A DNA stretch of 64,000 nt from Bradyrhizobium altum. GTDB lineage: Bacteria; Pseudomonadota; Alphaproteobacteria; Rhizobiales; Xanthobacteraceae. The notes below the pieces were generated by a model that searched no databases, was not told where the DNA came from, and was given only the letters and a program-made list of their open reading frames with translations. Shown here piece by piece: positions 9,263-17,992 of the stretch. Location: NCBI RefSeq assembly GCF_020889705.1, contig NZ_JACMYP010000012.1, forward strand, positions 1-64,000, written 5' to 3'. The translations under genes were made by a program, and so were the position numbers. Position 1 is the stretch's first letter, and each line of letters begins with the position of its first letter.

Positions 9263-10612
9263 CTAATGACCAATGTCCTTGAGCGCGCTGTCTACCGCAG
9301 CGCCTAGCCTTTCGACGATCATGTCGATGTCGCCGGAAGTTGCGATATAGGGCGGGGCGAGCAGCACATGGTCGCCGCGCTGGCCGTCGGCGGTGCCGCC
9401 CGACGGATAGCAGCCGAGCCCGCCGGCAAACGCCGTGGACTTGATCCGCTGATGCAGCTTCAGCTTGGGATCGAACGGCTGCCGCGTGCCGCGGTCGGCG
9501 ACCAGCTCGATCGCCCAGAACAGGCCGCGGCCCCGGATGTCGCCGACATGGCGGTGATTGCCGAAGCGCTCGGTGAGCCGCTGCTCGAGCTGGCGGCCGC
9601 GCTCCTTGACCTGGTCGAGCAGCTTCTCCTCGCTGATCACCTTCTGCACCTCGAGCGCGGCGGCGCAGGCGAGCGGATGCGCGAGATAAGTGTGGCCGTG
9701 CTGGAACGCGCCGGAGCCGTTGCGCACGGTGTCGACGATGGTGCTGCTGGCAAGCATCGCGCCGATCGGCTGGTAGCCGCCGCCGAGCCCCTTGGCGACC
9801 GCCTGGATGTCCGGCGCGATGCCCTCCTGCTCCCACGCATGCAGCGTGCCGGTGCGGCCCATGCCGCACATCACCTCGTCGAGGATCAGGAGCGCGCCGT
9901 GACGGTTGCAGATCTCGCGCACCGCCTTGAAGTAACCTTCCGGTGCCGGCACGCAGCCGGCGGTGGCGCCGACCACGGGTTCGGCGATGAAGGCGGCGAC
10001 GTTCTCGGGGCCGAGCCGTTGGAATTCCGCCTCGAGCTCGGCGGCGAGCCGCGCCACGAAGGCCGCCTCCGATTCATCGTCGCGCGTCTCGTGATAAGCA
10101 AAAGCGGGCGTGACATGGCTGAACGCCGGCGACAGCAGCGGCGCATAGGGCTCGCGGCGCCAGGCATTGCCGCCGGCCGACAGCGCGCCCAGCGTGTTGC
10201 CGTGATAGCTCTGGCGGCGCGCGATGAAGCGGGTGCGCTTCGGCTCGCCGCGCTCGATGAAATATTGCCGCGCCAGCTTGATCGAGGCCTCGATCGCCTC
10301 CGATCCGCCGCTGACGAAGTAGACATAGCCGAGACCGCCGGGCTCGTGGCCGACCAGCCGCTCGGCGAGCTCTTCCGCGGGCTCCGACGAGAAGAAGCCG
10401 GTATGCGCATAGGCAAGTTTGGACGCCTGCTTTGCGATCGCGGCGAGAATCCGCGGATGCTGATGCCCGAGACAGGACACCGCGGCGCCACCGGAGGAAT
10501 CCAGAATGCGGTGGCCGTCCTCCGCGATCAACCAGACGCCGTCGCCGCCGACCGCTTTCGGCGGGGTTTCGCGCAGGCTGCGATGCATCACGCGGCTCTT
10601 GTTGGCGGCCAT
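9263..10612 (-). CDS. Class III PLP-dependent aminotransferase
   Basis: A 449-aa fold-type I aminotransferase of the omega-amino acid / 4-aminobutyrate group. The PLP lysine is Lys274 in AVAKGLGGGY, the ring-nitrogen Asp245 is in LLILDEVMCG, and SGGSEAIEASIKLAR at 101-115 binds phosphate. It starts at ATG 10612, with AAGGA inside the end of the upstream RpiR gene, so the two are translated as one unit. The role inferred from context is transamination of the amino acid or amine imported by the adjacent AapJ/AapQM system. The exact substrate is unknown. Confidence 0.85.
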   Translation of the reverse strand: MAANKSRVMHRSLRETPPKAVGGDGVWLIAEDGHRILDSSGGAAVSCLGHQHPRILAAIAKQASKLAYAHTGFFSSEPAEELAERLVGHEPGGLGYVYFVSGGSEAIEASIKLARQYFIERGEPKRTRFIARRQSYHGNTLGALSAGGNAWRREPYAPLLSPAFSHVTPAFAYHETRDDESEAAFVARLAAELEAEFQRLGPENVAAFIAEPVVGATAGCVPAPEGYFKAVREICNRHGALLILDEVMCGMGRTGTLHAWEQEGIAPDIQAVAKGLGGGYQPIGAMLASSTIVDTVRNGSGAFQHGHTYLAHPLACAAALEVQKVISEEKLLDQVKERGRQLEQRLTERFGNHRHVGDIRGRGLFWAIELVADRGTRQPFDPKLKLHQRIKSTAFAGGLGCYPSGGTADGQRGDHVLLAPPYIATSGDIDMIVERLGAAVDSALKDIGH

Positions 10613-10617
10613 GATAC

Positions 10618-11493
10618 TTATCCTTTCTCGACAAAATATTGCGACATCGCGGCAAGCCGCCCCTCGGTCTCTTCCAGCTTGCGCTTGGCGCCCGCACCGC
10701 CCAGCGTGAAGGCGACGGCGGCAAGCGACTGGGCGACTGCGATCGCACCGGTGAGGCTCGGGAAGAAGCCGGGCGAGGAGGCGGCCTCGAACAGCAAGAG
10801 ATGATCGGCGCCCTCGGCCATCGGCGCGCTGATCGTGTCGGCGATCGCGATCAGCGTGGCGCGCGCTTGGTGCGCCGCACGCGCGGTCTCGACGCTGACC
10901 AACGTGTAGGGCGCAAAGCCGATCACGACCACGGCGTCTTCGGCGCGGAAGGCGCCATGGTCGAGATCGAACGGGCCGGAACCGCCGACCAGCTGCACGG
11001 CATCGGGACGGAACAGGCGGAGCTGGTAGGTCAGGAGTTCCGCAACGCTGCGGCAGCTGCGAAAACCCGTGATCCAGATTCTATCAGCGGAATGCAGCGC
11101 ACGCGCGGCGTCCGCAATCGCGCTCGCCGAAATCCGTGCAAGCCCGGCGGCTTCGGCCTCGATCTTGTCGTGCACCAGTTTGACATCGGCATTCGGCCCG
11201 GCGCGCCGGCCCTTGGCGCGGCCAGAGAACGGTGAGCCCTGCGCCGGCCGTCGCGCCTCGGTGAGTGCTGCGCGCAATTCGTCCCAGCCGGAATAGCCGA
11301 GTGCCTTGGCAAGACGGGTGAAGGATGCAGGATCGGCGCCGGCGACCGAGGCGAGCTCGCGCATCGAGCGGGTGGTGGCGTCGTAATCATTGGCTGCGAC
11401 AAAACGCCCGACCTCCTGCAAACGCATCGGCAGCGACGGCAATGCGCTGCACAATTCGTTCAGGGGCGATGGTTTCGGCTGAGCCTGGGCCAT
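10618..11493 (-). CDS. MurR/RpiR family regulator (HTH + SIS domain)
   Basis: A 291-aa regulator. The N-terminal RpiR helix-turn-helix covers about 1-80 (SMRELASVAGADPASFTRLA), and the SIS sugar-isomerase ligand domain covers about 120-270 (RIWITGFRSCRSVAELL). It is the first gene of the leftward group and diverges from the permease genes. An 11-bp-arm perfect palindrome lies directly upstream of its start (11498-11534). RpiR proteins usually control the adjacent transport and catabolic operons, so it probably regulates both divergent units and itself. The SIS ligand is unknown. Confidence 0.85.
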   Translation of the reverse strand: MAQAQPKPSPLNELCSALPSLPMRLQEVGRFVAANDYDATTRSMRELASVAGADPASFTRLAKALGYSGWDELRAALTEARRPAQGSPFSGRAKGRRAGPNADVKLVHDKIEAEAAGLARISASAIADAARALHSADRIWITGFRSCRSVAELLTYQLRLFRPDAVQLVGGSGPFDLDHGAFRAEDAVVVIGFAPYTLVSVETARAAHQARATLIAIADTISAPMAEGADHLLLFEAASSPGFFPSLTGAIAVAQSLAAVAFTLGGAGAKRKLEETEGRLAAMSQYFVEKG

Positions 11494-11497
11494 GAAA

Positions 11498-11534
11498 CAT
11501 ATGTTGCACGAATATCAATTTGGTGCAACATATG
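11498..11534. promoter_or_regulatory. Perfect palindrome, candidate RpiR operator
   Basis: CATATGTTGCA (11498-11508) and TGCAACATATG (11524-11534) are perfect inverted arms with a 15-bp spacer. The left arm is 5 bp from the rpiR-type start codon, where it would also block ribosome binding, and the right arm points to the permease operon. Confidence 0.7.
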
Positions 11535-11601
11535 AAGTGCGCAGCTCCGAATACGCTCTTGCGCATGGCAGAAGATCGCTTCTCACTGGGGTCCTTGTGC
11601 T

Positions 11602-12801
11602 GTGACGACATCGACGCCGAAACGCTCTCCCGCCCGGGCTCCAAGTCGGTCCTGGCGGCTTTCGCTCAGCGATCCCCGCGTCGCCGGCCTGTTCTGGCAG
11701 GTCTTGGTGGTCGCCATCGCGGTCGCCATCGTCGCCTGGCTGTGGTCGAACGCGGTCCATAATCTCTCGGTGCGGCGCATCTCGACCGGCTTTGCCTTCC
11801 TCGGCCGCGAAGCCGGCATGCCGATCGCAGATTCCTGGATCGATTACTCGCCGAAGAACACCTACCTGCGCGCCTTCATCGTCGGCATCGTCAACACGCT
11901 GCGCGTCGCTGTCATCGGCATCGTGCTGGCGACCGTGATCGGCACGCTGGTCGGCATCGCGCGGCTGTCGTCGAACTGGCTGCTGGCGCGGCTCGCCGCT
12001 GTTTATGTCGAGGTGCTGCGCGACCTGCCGCTACTGCTGCAGTTGTTGTTCTGGTACGTGCTGATGCAGGGCCTGCCGGCGGCGCGCCAGGCGTGGAAGC
12101 CGGTCGAGGGCGTGTTCCTCTCCAACCGCGGGCTGATATTGCCGTCGGTCCCGCTGGATGCGGCCAATTGGTGGACGATCCTGGCGCTGGTCGCGGGCCT
12201 CGTCGTGCTCCATCTCGTCAGGCGCCGCCTGATCGCGCAGCAGATGCTCGACGGCAAGGCGCGGCCGGCCTGGCCTTACGCGCTCGGCCTCGTGATCGCG
12301 CTGCCTGCGCTGGTGTCGTGGCTTCTGGGCGCGAGCTGGAGCATCACGCTGCCGGAGCTGCGTGGCTTCAACTTCGTCGGCGGGCTGACCCTGGCACCGG
12401 AATATTTTGCGCTGCTGATCGCGCTCGTCACCTACACCTCGGCGTTCATCGCCGAGATCGTGCGCAGCGGCATCCAGGCGGTGCCGCGCGGCCAGTCGGA
12501 CGCCGCCAAGGCGCTCGGGCTGAAGCGCAGCTTCGTGTTGCAGCAGATCGTGCTGCCGCAGGCGCTGCGCGTCATCATCCCACCGATGACCAGCCAGTAT
12601 CTGAACCTGACGAAAAATTCCTCGCTTGCGGTCGCGGTCGGCTACCAGGACATCGTCTCGATCGCCAACACCACGCTGAACCAGACCGGGCAGGCGATCG
12701 AGTCGATCGCGCTGATCATGATGGTGTTCCTCACCATCAGCCTCGGCATCAGCCTGTTCATGAACTGGTACAACGCGCGGATCGCGCTGGTGGAGCGCTG
12801 A
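11602..12801 (+). CDS. General L-amino acid ABC transporter permease, AapQ-like
   Basis: A 399-aa inner-membrane permease of the His/Glu/Gln/Arg group. The long N-terminal extension with several helices before the permease domain is typical of AapQ/BztB. The cytoplasmic EAA-loop reads IQAVPRGQSDAAKALGLKRS near residue 290. It begins with GTG 11602, with no clear Shine-Dalgarno. It overlaps the next permease almost exactly (TGA then ATG one base later), so the two are co-translated. Its partner binding protein is in the divergent operon. The ATPase subunit is missing from this locus. Confidence 0.85.
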   Translation: MTTSTPKRSPARAPSRSWRLSLSDPRVAGLFWQVLVVAIAVAIVAWLWSNAVHNLSVRRISTGFAFLGREAGMPIADSWIDYSPKNTYLRAFIVGIVNTLRVAVIGIVLATVIGTLVGIARLSSNWLLARLAAVYVEVLRDLPLLLQLLFWYVLMQGLPAARQAWKPVEGVFLSNRGLILPSVPLDAANWWTILALVAGLVVLHLVRRRLIAQQMLDGKARPAWPYALGLVIALPALVSWLLGASWSITLPELRGFNFVGGLTLAPEYFALLIALVTYTSAFIAEIVRSGIQAVPRGQSDAAKALGLKRSFVLQQIVLPQALRVIIPPMTSQYLNLTKNSSLAVAVGYQDIVSIANTTLNQTGQAIESIALIMMVFLTISLGISLFMNWYNARIALVER

Positions 12802-12802
12802 G

Positions 12803-13924
12803 ATGAGCTCGGTCGCCCACCTTCCGCAGGATCCGCTGCCGATCGGGCCGCGACCGGCGCCGCGGGCGCTCGGCGGACATCTCACCGCGTGGCTGCGCGC
12901 CAATTTGTTCGCCTCGATCCCGTCCGGCATCATGACGCTGCTGCTGCTGTTTGTGCTCGGCAAGGCCTCCATCGCTCTCTGGCAATGGGGTATTGCCAAC
13001 GCGGTCTGGATCGTCTCCGGCAGCGACAGCAGCGCCTGCCGGGCGCTGCGCGGCGTCGGCGCCTGCTGGGCCGTCGTCCCCGAGAAGTACCGCTTCATCC
13101 TGTTCGGCACTTATCCGTTCGACGAGCAGTGGCGGCCGGCGCTCGCGGTCGTGATCTTCATCGCGCTGTTCGCAGTCTCGAGCCGCCGCAGCTTCTGGCG
13201 CAAGGAGCTGTTCCTGCTGTGGGCCGCAGCCTTGATCGCGATCGGCTGCCTGATGTGGGGCGGCTTCCTTGGCCTCACCTTTGTCACGCAGGACCGCTGG
13301 GGCGGGCTGCCGGTAACCTTGATCCTCGCGACGTTCGGATTGGCGTTCGGTTTCCCGCTCGGAATTTTGGTCGCGCTCGGTCGACGCTCGAAACTACCGG
13401 CGATCCGCTCGCTCTGCGTGCTCTATGTCGAGCTGATCCGCGGCGTGCCGCTGATCAGCCTCCTGTTCATGGCGAGCGTGATGTTCCCCCTGTTCATGCC
13501 CGACGGCGTCAACATCGATAAATTACTGCGCGCGCAGATCGCCTTCATCCTCTATGCCGGCGCCTACCTTGCGGAAGTGGTGCGCGGCGGCTTGCAGGCG
13601 GTGCCGCGCGGACAATATGAGGCCGCCGATGCGCTCGGGCTGTCCTACTGGGAGAAGAACGCGCTGATCGTGCTACCACAGGCGATCCGCCACGTCATCC
13701 CCCCGCTGGTCAACACCTTCATCGCCTTCTTCAAGGACACCAGCCTGGTCCTGATCATCGGCATCTTCGATCTCCTGACCACCGCCAAGACCGCGATCGT
13801 CGATCCGGCCTGGCAGTCGTTCAGCGTCGAGGTCTACGTGTTCGTCGGCGTGATCTACTTCGTGTTCTGCTTTGCGATGTCGCGCTACAGCCGCGGCCTC
13901 GAGGCACAGCGCGGAACCAACTGA
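12803..13924 (+). CDS. General L-amino acid ABC transporter permease, AapM-like
   Basis: A 373-aa second membrane subunit pairing with the AapQ-like protein. The EAA-loop is LQAVPRGQYEAADALGLSYW near residue 270, after VELIRGVPLISLLFMASVM. An N-terminal helix and a periplasmic insert carrying two cysteines (ACRALRGVGACW) precede the core; both features are usual in AapM/BztC. In the standard aapJQMP order an ATPase (AapP) would follow. Here a small palindrome and then a GntR-type regulator follow instead. Confidence 0.85.
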   Translation: MSSVAHLPQDPLPIGPRPAPRALGGHLTAWLRANLFASIPSGIMTLLLLFVLGKASIALWQWGIANAVWIVSGSDSSACRALRGVGACWAVVPEKYRFILFGTYPFDEQWRPALAVVIFIALFAVSSRRSFWRKELFLLWAAALIAIGCLMWGGFLGLTFVTQDRWGGLPVTLILATFGLAFGFPLGILVALGRRSKLPAIRSLCVLYVELIRGVPLISLLFMASVMFPLFMPDGVNIDKLLRAQIAFILYAGAYLAEVVRGGLQAVPRGQYEAADALGLSYWEKNALIVLPQAIRHVIPPLVNTFIAFFKDTSLVLIIGIFDLLTTAKTAIVDPAWQSFSVEVYVFVGVIYFVFCFAMSRYSRGLEAQRGTN

Positions 13925-14001
13925 GCGATCGGCTCTCGCCAATTCCTGCAAATCCGGTCGGCCGTCATGCCCGGGATGAACCCCGGGTACGACGATCTTT
14001 T

Positions 14002-14015
14002 GGGGCGATCGCCCC
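14002..14015. terminator. Short GC palindrome after the permease operon
   Basis: GGGGCGATCGCCCC is a perfect 14-bp palindrome, preceded by a T run (CTTTT), 77 bp after the AapM-like stop. It could terminate transcription in either direction. Evidence is limited to its position and symmetry. Confidence 0.35.
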
Positions 14016-14037
14016 TTGCCAAGCCGTCTCGATCCTA

Positions 14038-14051
14038 TTTATGATCATAAA
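14038..14051. promoter_or_regulatory. Perfect palindrome abutting the FadR-type start codon
   Basis: TTTATGATCATAAA is perfectly symmetric and ends one base before the ATG at 14052, where a Shine-Dalgarno would normally be. FadR-subfamily GntR proteins bind short palindromes, so an autorepression site that also occludes translation initiation is inferred. Confidence 0.45.
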
Positions 14052-14846
14052 ATGGATAAATCGGCTCTCCCCTCCCTGGACCCGTCGCGGCGCGCCTCGA
14101 TCAAGCGCAAGCGCTCGGACGCGGTTGCCGATCTGATCCGCAGCCACATCTTCCAGGCCGGCTTGCAGCCGAACGACCGGCTGCCGCAGGAGGTTGAGCT
14201 GATCGAGATGTTCGGCTGCAGCCGCTCGACCATCCGCGAGGCGCTCAAATCGCTGGAAGTGCAGGGGCTGGTGCAGAACACCACCGGTCCCGGCGGCGGC
14301 GCGCGGGTGGCGCCGGTGTCGATCAACCGGATCGTCGGCCTGCTCAGCAACTACTTCTATTTCCAGTCGATCAGCACCGCGCAGATCTACCAGATCCGCC
14401 GCCTGATCGAGCCGGAGCTCGCCTTCAGCGTGGTCGGCCACCTCACCGCGGCGCATTTCGCCGCGCTCGACAAGGCGATCGCGGTTCAGGAGCATCATCC
14501 CGGCGGCATCGCGGACTGGGAGCACCACCGTCACGCCGAGATCGATTTCCACGACATCCTGATCGAGGCCTGTCCCAATCCGTTGCTCGGCCTGGTCGCC
14601 CGCTTCGTCAACGAGGCGATCCGGCATTTGATCGGCAAGCTCGGCGTGCAGGAATTCGCATCCAGCTTCGCCTGCGAGAATATCGAGTTTCACAAGCGCC
14701 TGATGGCCGCGTTCCGCTCCGGCAATGCCGCGCGCGCCCGGCGCGTGATGCTCGACCATGTGCTGAGCGCCGAAGCCGTGGTCGTCCCCGCGGAAGACCG
14801 CCGCATGGATCTGCCCGTCTTTCACCAGCCGTTGCGGCTCGACTGA
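14052..14846 (+). CDS. GntR family regulator, FadR subfamily (FCD domain)
   Basis: A 264-aa regulator. The N-terminal winged helix (about 15-80) contains RLPQEVELIEMFGCSRSTIR. The C-terminal all-helical FCD ligand domain (about 100-240) has the metal-type histidines in EIDFHDILIEA and NIEFHKRLM. It precedes two amidase genes and a solute-binding protein on the same strand, 44 bp before the first amidase. It is therefore the probable local regulator of amide or carboxylate use. The ATG at 14052 is preferred over an upstream TTG. Confidence 0.85.
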   Translation: MDKSALPSLDPSRRASIKRKRSDAVADLIRSHIFQAGLQPNDRLPQEVELIEMFGCSRSTIREALKSLEVQGLVQNTTGPGGGARVAPVSINRIVGLLSNYFYFQSISTAQIYQIRRLIEPELAFSVVGHLTAAHFAALDKAIAVQEHHPGGIADWEHHRHAEIDFHDILIEACPNPLLGLVARFVNEAIRHLIGKLGVQEFASSFACENIEFHKRLMAAFRSGNAARARRVMLDHVLSAEAVVVPAEDRRMDLPVFHQPLRLD

Positions 14847-14890
14847 ACCGCATCGGCTGACTGTTGCATCACGCGTTGGAGGAAACAACA

Positions 14891-16309
14891 ATGGTCACGC
14901 GGCGCGAGAATGAATTGTGGAGCTGGTCGGCCGTCGATCTGGCGCGCGCGATCGCGACGCGTGTGATCTCGAGCCGGGAAGCCGTGCAATCCAGCCTCTA
15001 CCGGATCGCGCAGGTCAATCCGGCATTGAACGCCATCGTGGAGGTGCTCGCCGATGAAGCGCTGGCCGCGGCAGATGCTGCGGATGAAGCGGTGAAATCC
15101 GGCGCGGAGCTCGGCGTACTGCATGGCGTGCCGGTCACGATCAAGGTCAATGTCGATCAGCGCGGCCACGCCACCACCAACGGCGTCGTCGCCTTCCGCG
15201 ACGTCATCGCGACAGAGGACAGCCCGGTGGTCGCGAATTTCCGCAAGGCCGGCGCCGTCATTGTCGGCCGCACCAACACGCCGGCCTTCTCGCACCGCTG
15301 GTTCACCAACAACGATCTGCATGGCGCGACCTATAATCCCTGGAGCCGGCGGCTGACGCCGGGCGGCTCCAGCGGCGGCGCGGCATCGGCCGTCGCCTCC
15401 GGCATGGGCGCGATCGCACACGGCAATGATTTCGGCGGCTCGATCCGCTATCCCGCCTATGCCTGCGGCGTCGCCGGCCTGCGTCCGACGCCGGGACGAA
15501 TTCCTTCGTTCAATCCGTCGACGACTTCAGATCGTCCGATCACGGCGCAGATGATGTCGGTGCAGGGGCCGCTCGCGCGCTCGGTCGCCGATCTGCGCAC
15601 GGGCCTCGCCGCAATGGCGCAGGCGGACGCGCGCGACGGCACATGGCTGCCGGTGCCGCTGCAAGGTGCGCCACTCAAGCGTCCGGTCGGCGTTGCGATC
15701 GCGCCGGCGCCGTTCGGCGACGAGGCGCCGGAGGTCAGCGCAGCGGTGCGCGCCGCCGGACGCTGGCTCGCGGAGGCCGGCTTTGCCGTGGAGGAGACCT
15801 CGCCGCCGCGGCTCGCGGAGGCCGCCGATCTCTGGCATCGCCTTGTCATCAATGAGGAGCGGCGCGTGCTGGCGCCGATGATCCGCAAGTTCGGCGACGA
15901 TCGGAGCCGCTACAATCTGGACGGCCATATTGCCTATGCGCCTGAGCTCGACGGCGATCAGGTGCTGGCCTGCTTCGAGCAGCGGCTGGCCATCGTGCGG
16001 GCCTGGCAGCTGTTCCAGGAGCGTTGCCCGGTCATCATCCTGCCGGTCTCGGCGCAACTGCCGTTCCGCTTCGATCAGGATCAGGAGGACGCTACCGTCG
16101 TGCATGCGTTGCTCGATGCGCAGCGGCCGCTGCTCGCCGTCCCCGCGCTCGGCTTTCCGTCGGTCGTGGTGCCGACGGGGACCGCCGGCGGCGTGCCGGT
16201 TGGCGTGCAGGTGATCGCTGGCCGCTTCCGCGAGGATGTCTGTCTCGCGGTCGCCGAGGTGATCGAGGCGCGTGCGTCGACGCTGACGCCGATCGATCCG
16301 CGCGACTGA
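14891..16309 (+). CDS. Amidase (amidase signature family), copy 1
   Basis: A 472-aa hydrolase. The Ser-cisSer-Lys triad is visible: Lys85 in GVPVTIKVNV, Ser160/161 in GGSSGGAASA and nucleophile Ser184 in DFGGSIR. The ATG at 14891 has GGAGGA 9 bp upstream. No export signal is present, so it acts in the cytosol, releasing ammonia from an amide or acting on a related bond. It is paralogous to the next gene. Substrate is unknown; the GatA type is excluded because no gatB/gatC accompanies it. Confidence 0.85.
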   Translation: MVTRRENELWSWSAVDLARAIATRVISSREAVQSSLYRIAQVNPALNAIVEVLADEALAAADAADEAVKSGAELGVLHGVPVTIKVNVDQRGHATTNGVVAFRDVIATEDSPVVANFRKAGAVIVGRTNTPAFSHRWFTNNDLHGATYNPWSRRLTPGGSSGGAASAVASGMGAIAHGNDFGGSIRYPAYACGVAGLRPTPGRIPSFNPSTTSDRPITAQMMSVQGPLARSVADLRTGLAAMAQADARDGTWLPVPLQGAPLKRPVGVAIAPAPFGDEAPEVSAAVRAAGRWLAEAGFAVEETSPPRLAEAADLWHRLVINEERRVLAPMIRKFGDDRSRYNLDGHIAYAPELDGDQVLACFEQRLAIVRAWQLFQERCPVIILPVSAQLPFRFDQDQEDATVVHALLDAQRPLLAVPALGFPSVVVPTGTAGGVPVGVQVIAGRFREDVCLAVAEVIEARASTLTPIDPRD

Positions 16310-16348
16310 ACCAACAACAAAGCACTCAACATAACGGGAGAACACCAC

Positions 16349-17779
16349 GTGACGAATGCACCGATCTGGCAATGGTCCGCCGTCGAGACGGCCGCGGCGA
16401 TCAGGAACAACGAAGTGACGTCGGAGCATGTGGTTCGTGCCCATCTTGACCGCATGCACGCGGCCAATCCGGCGCTCAACGCCGTTGTCATCGATCTCGG
16501 CGCGTCAGCGATGCAGGCCGCCAAGGCCGCCGACGAAGCGCTGGCGGCAAGCAAAGGGAAGGGCGGCGCGGTGGGACCGCTGCATGGCGTGCCGGTCACG
16601 ATCAAGATCAACATCGACGTCGAGGGCCAGGCCAATTCGAACGGCGTGGTCGCGTTCAAGGACAATATCGCGCCGGGCGACTCGCCGGTAACGGCCAATC
16701 TCAAGAAGGCCGGCGCCATCATCATCGGCCTGACCAACACGCCAGAATTCTCGCTGCGCGGCTTCACCGACAATCCGCTGCACGGCTTGACGCGCAATCC
16801 CTGGAACGCGGACGTGACCTGCGGCGGATCCTCGGGCGGCGCCGGCGCGTCGATCGCGGCCGGCATCGGCACCATCGCGCATGGCAACGACATCGGCGGC
16901 TCGTTACGCTGGCCGGCCCATTGCAACGGCATCGCCACCATCAAGCCGACCCAGGGCCGGATTCCGGCGTTCAATCCCAGCGCCACGGCGGAACGGCCGC
17001 TGATGGCGCAGTTCATGTCGTCACAAGGACCGCTGGCGCGCCACGTCGCGGACGTGCGCCTCGGCTTGGAGGTGATGGCGCAGCGCGACCCGCGCGATCC
17101 CTGGTACGTGCCGGCGCCATTGACGGGGCCGAAGCCTGCCGCACCGGTCAAGGTCGCGGTCGCAAAGATCCCTGAAGACATGGCGACCGATCGCGGCGTG
17201 ATTGCGCTTCAGCGCAAGGCGGCCGATCATCTGGCCGACGCGGGCTACGCGGTCAGCGAGGTCGAGGTCCCTGATCTCAACAAGGTCTGGCAGCTCTGGT
17301 GCGATCTGATCATGACCGAGACCCGCGTCCTGCAGCAGGACCAGATGCTGGCGACCACGAGTGCCGACTTCCAGAAGACGTTCCGCGGCTTCATGGCGCT
17401 GGCCAACCCGCTCGACCAGGCCGGCTACATGAAGGCGATCGCCGAGCGTTCGCGCCACATCAGGAACTGGATGATGTTCCTTGAACAATATCCGCTGGTG
17501 CTGATGCCGACCTCGGTGCGCAAGACACCGGAGGTCAATGCCGATCTCGGCGGCGACCAGCGCGTCAAGGAGTTGTTCTGGAACGACCTGCGCTTCATTT
17601 CGTCGATGAACGTGCTGGGGCTGCCGGCAGCCGTGGTGCCGGTCGGCCTGCATGAGGGATTGCCGGTCGGCGTCCAGATCGTCGGCTCGCGCTATCGCGA
17701 GGACATGTGTCTCGATGCGGCCGAGGCGATCGAGCGCAAGGTCGGCATCCTGGCAAGGCAATTGTGGGAGCGGAGCTGA
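16349..17779 (+). CDS. Amidase (amidase signature family), copy 2
   Basis: A 476-aa paralogue of the preceding amidase with the same plan: Lys86 in GVPVTIKINI, Ser161/162 in CGGSSGGAGA and Ser185 in DIGGSLR. The start is GTG 16349, preceded by ACGGGAGAAC. The two proteins align throughout but differ clearly, which points to an old tandem duplication and diverged substrates. A 30-bp perfect palindrome after the stop codon probably ends the amidase transcript. Confidence 0.85.
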   Translation: MTNAPIWQWSAVETAAAIRNNEVTSEHVVRAHLDRMHAANPALNAVVIDLGASAMQAAKAADEALAASKGKGGAVGPLHGVPVTIKINIDVEGQANSNGVVAFKDNIAPGDSPVTANLKKAGAIIIGLTNTPEFSLRGFTDNPLHGLTRNPWNADVTCGGSSGGAGASIAAGIGTIAHGNDIGGSLRWPAHCNGIATIKPTQGRIPAFNPSATAERPLMAQFMSSQGPLARHVADVRLGLEVMAQRDPRDPWYVPAPLTGPKPAAPVKVAVAKIPEDMATDRGVIALQRKAADHLADAGYAVSEVEVPDLNKVWQLWCDLIMTETRVLQQDQMLATTSADFQKTFRGFMALANPLDQAGYMKAIAERSRHIRNWMMFLEQYPLVLMPTSVRKTPEVNADLGGDQRVKELFWNDLRFISSMNVLGLPAAVVPVGLHEGLPVGVQIVGSRYREDMCLDAAEAIERKVGILARQLWERS

Positions 17780-17810
17780 GGCGATTTCGAAACCATCCAG
17801 CACTGCAAGG

Positions 17811-17840
17811 AACGCCGCGGCGAGATCTCGCCGCGGCGTT
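17811..17840. terminator. 30-bp perfect palindrome after the amidase pair
   Basis: AACGCCGCGGCGAGA (17811-17825) is mirrored exactly by TCTCGCCGCGGCGTT (17826-17840). It can form a very stable stem 30 bp past the second amidase stop. No T run follows. Confidence 0.6.
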
Positions 17841-17992
17841 CGCATGATCGGCGACGCGCGCGTGTAGGCGCCATGTTCCTCCTCCCGGAATTCTTGCGCG
17901 GAATCGCAGAGCGCCATGCCGGCCACGGGGTTGTCGGCGATCCCTGATTGCTTCAGGAGTTCGTCCGAACCATCCGAACCTTTGGGAACGAA

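Noticed and set aside
8524..9282. Long rightward open frame opposite the AapJ-like gene
   Set aside because: Antisense shadow of a clear binding protein gene; Arg/Ala/Val-rich with no domain. The same applies to the long opposite-strand frames over hemC, phnI-phnJ, the RND genes and phoD.
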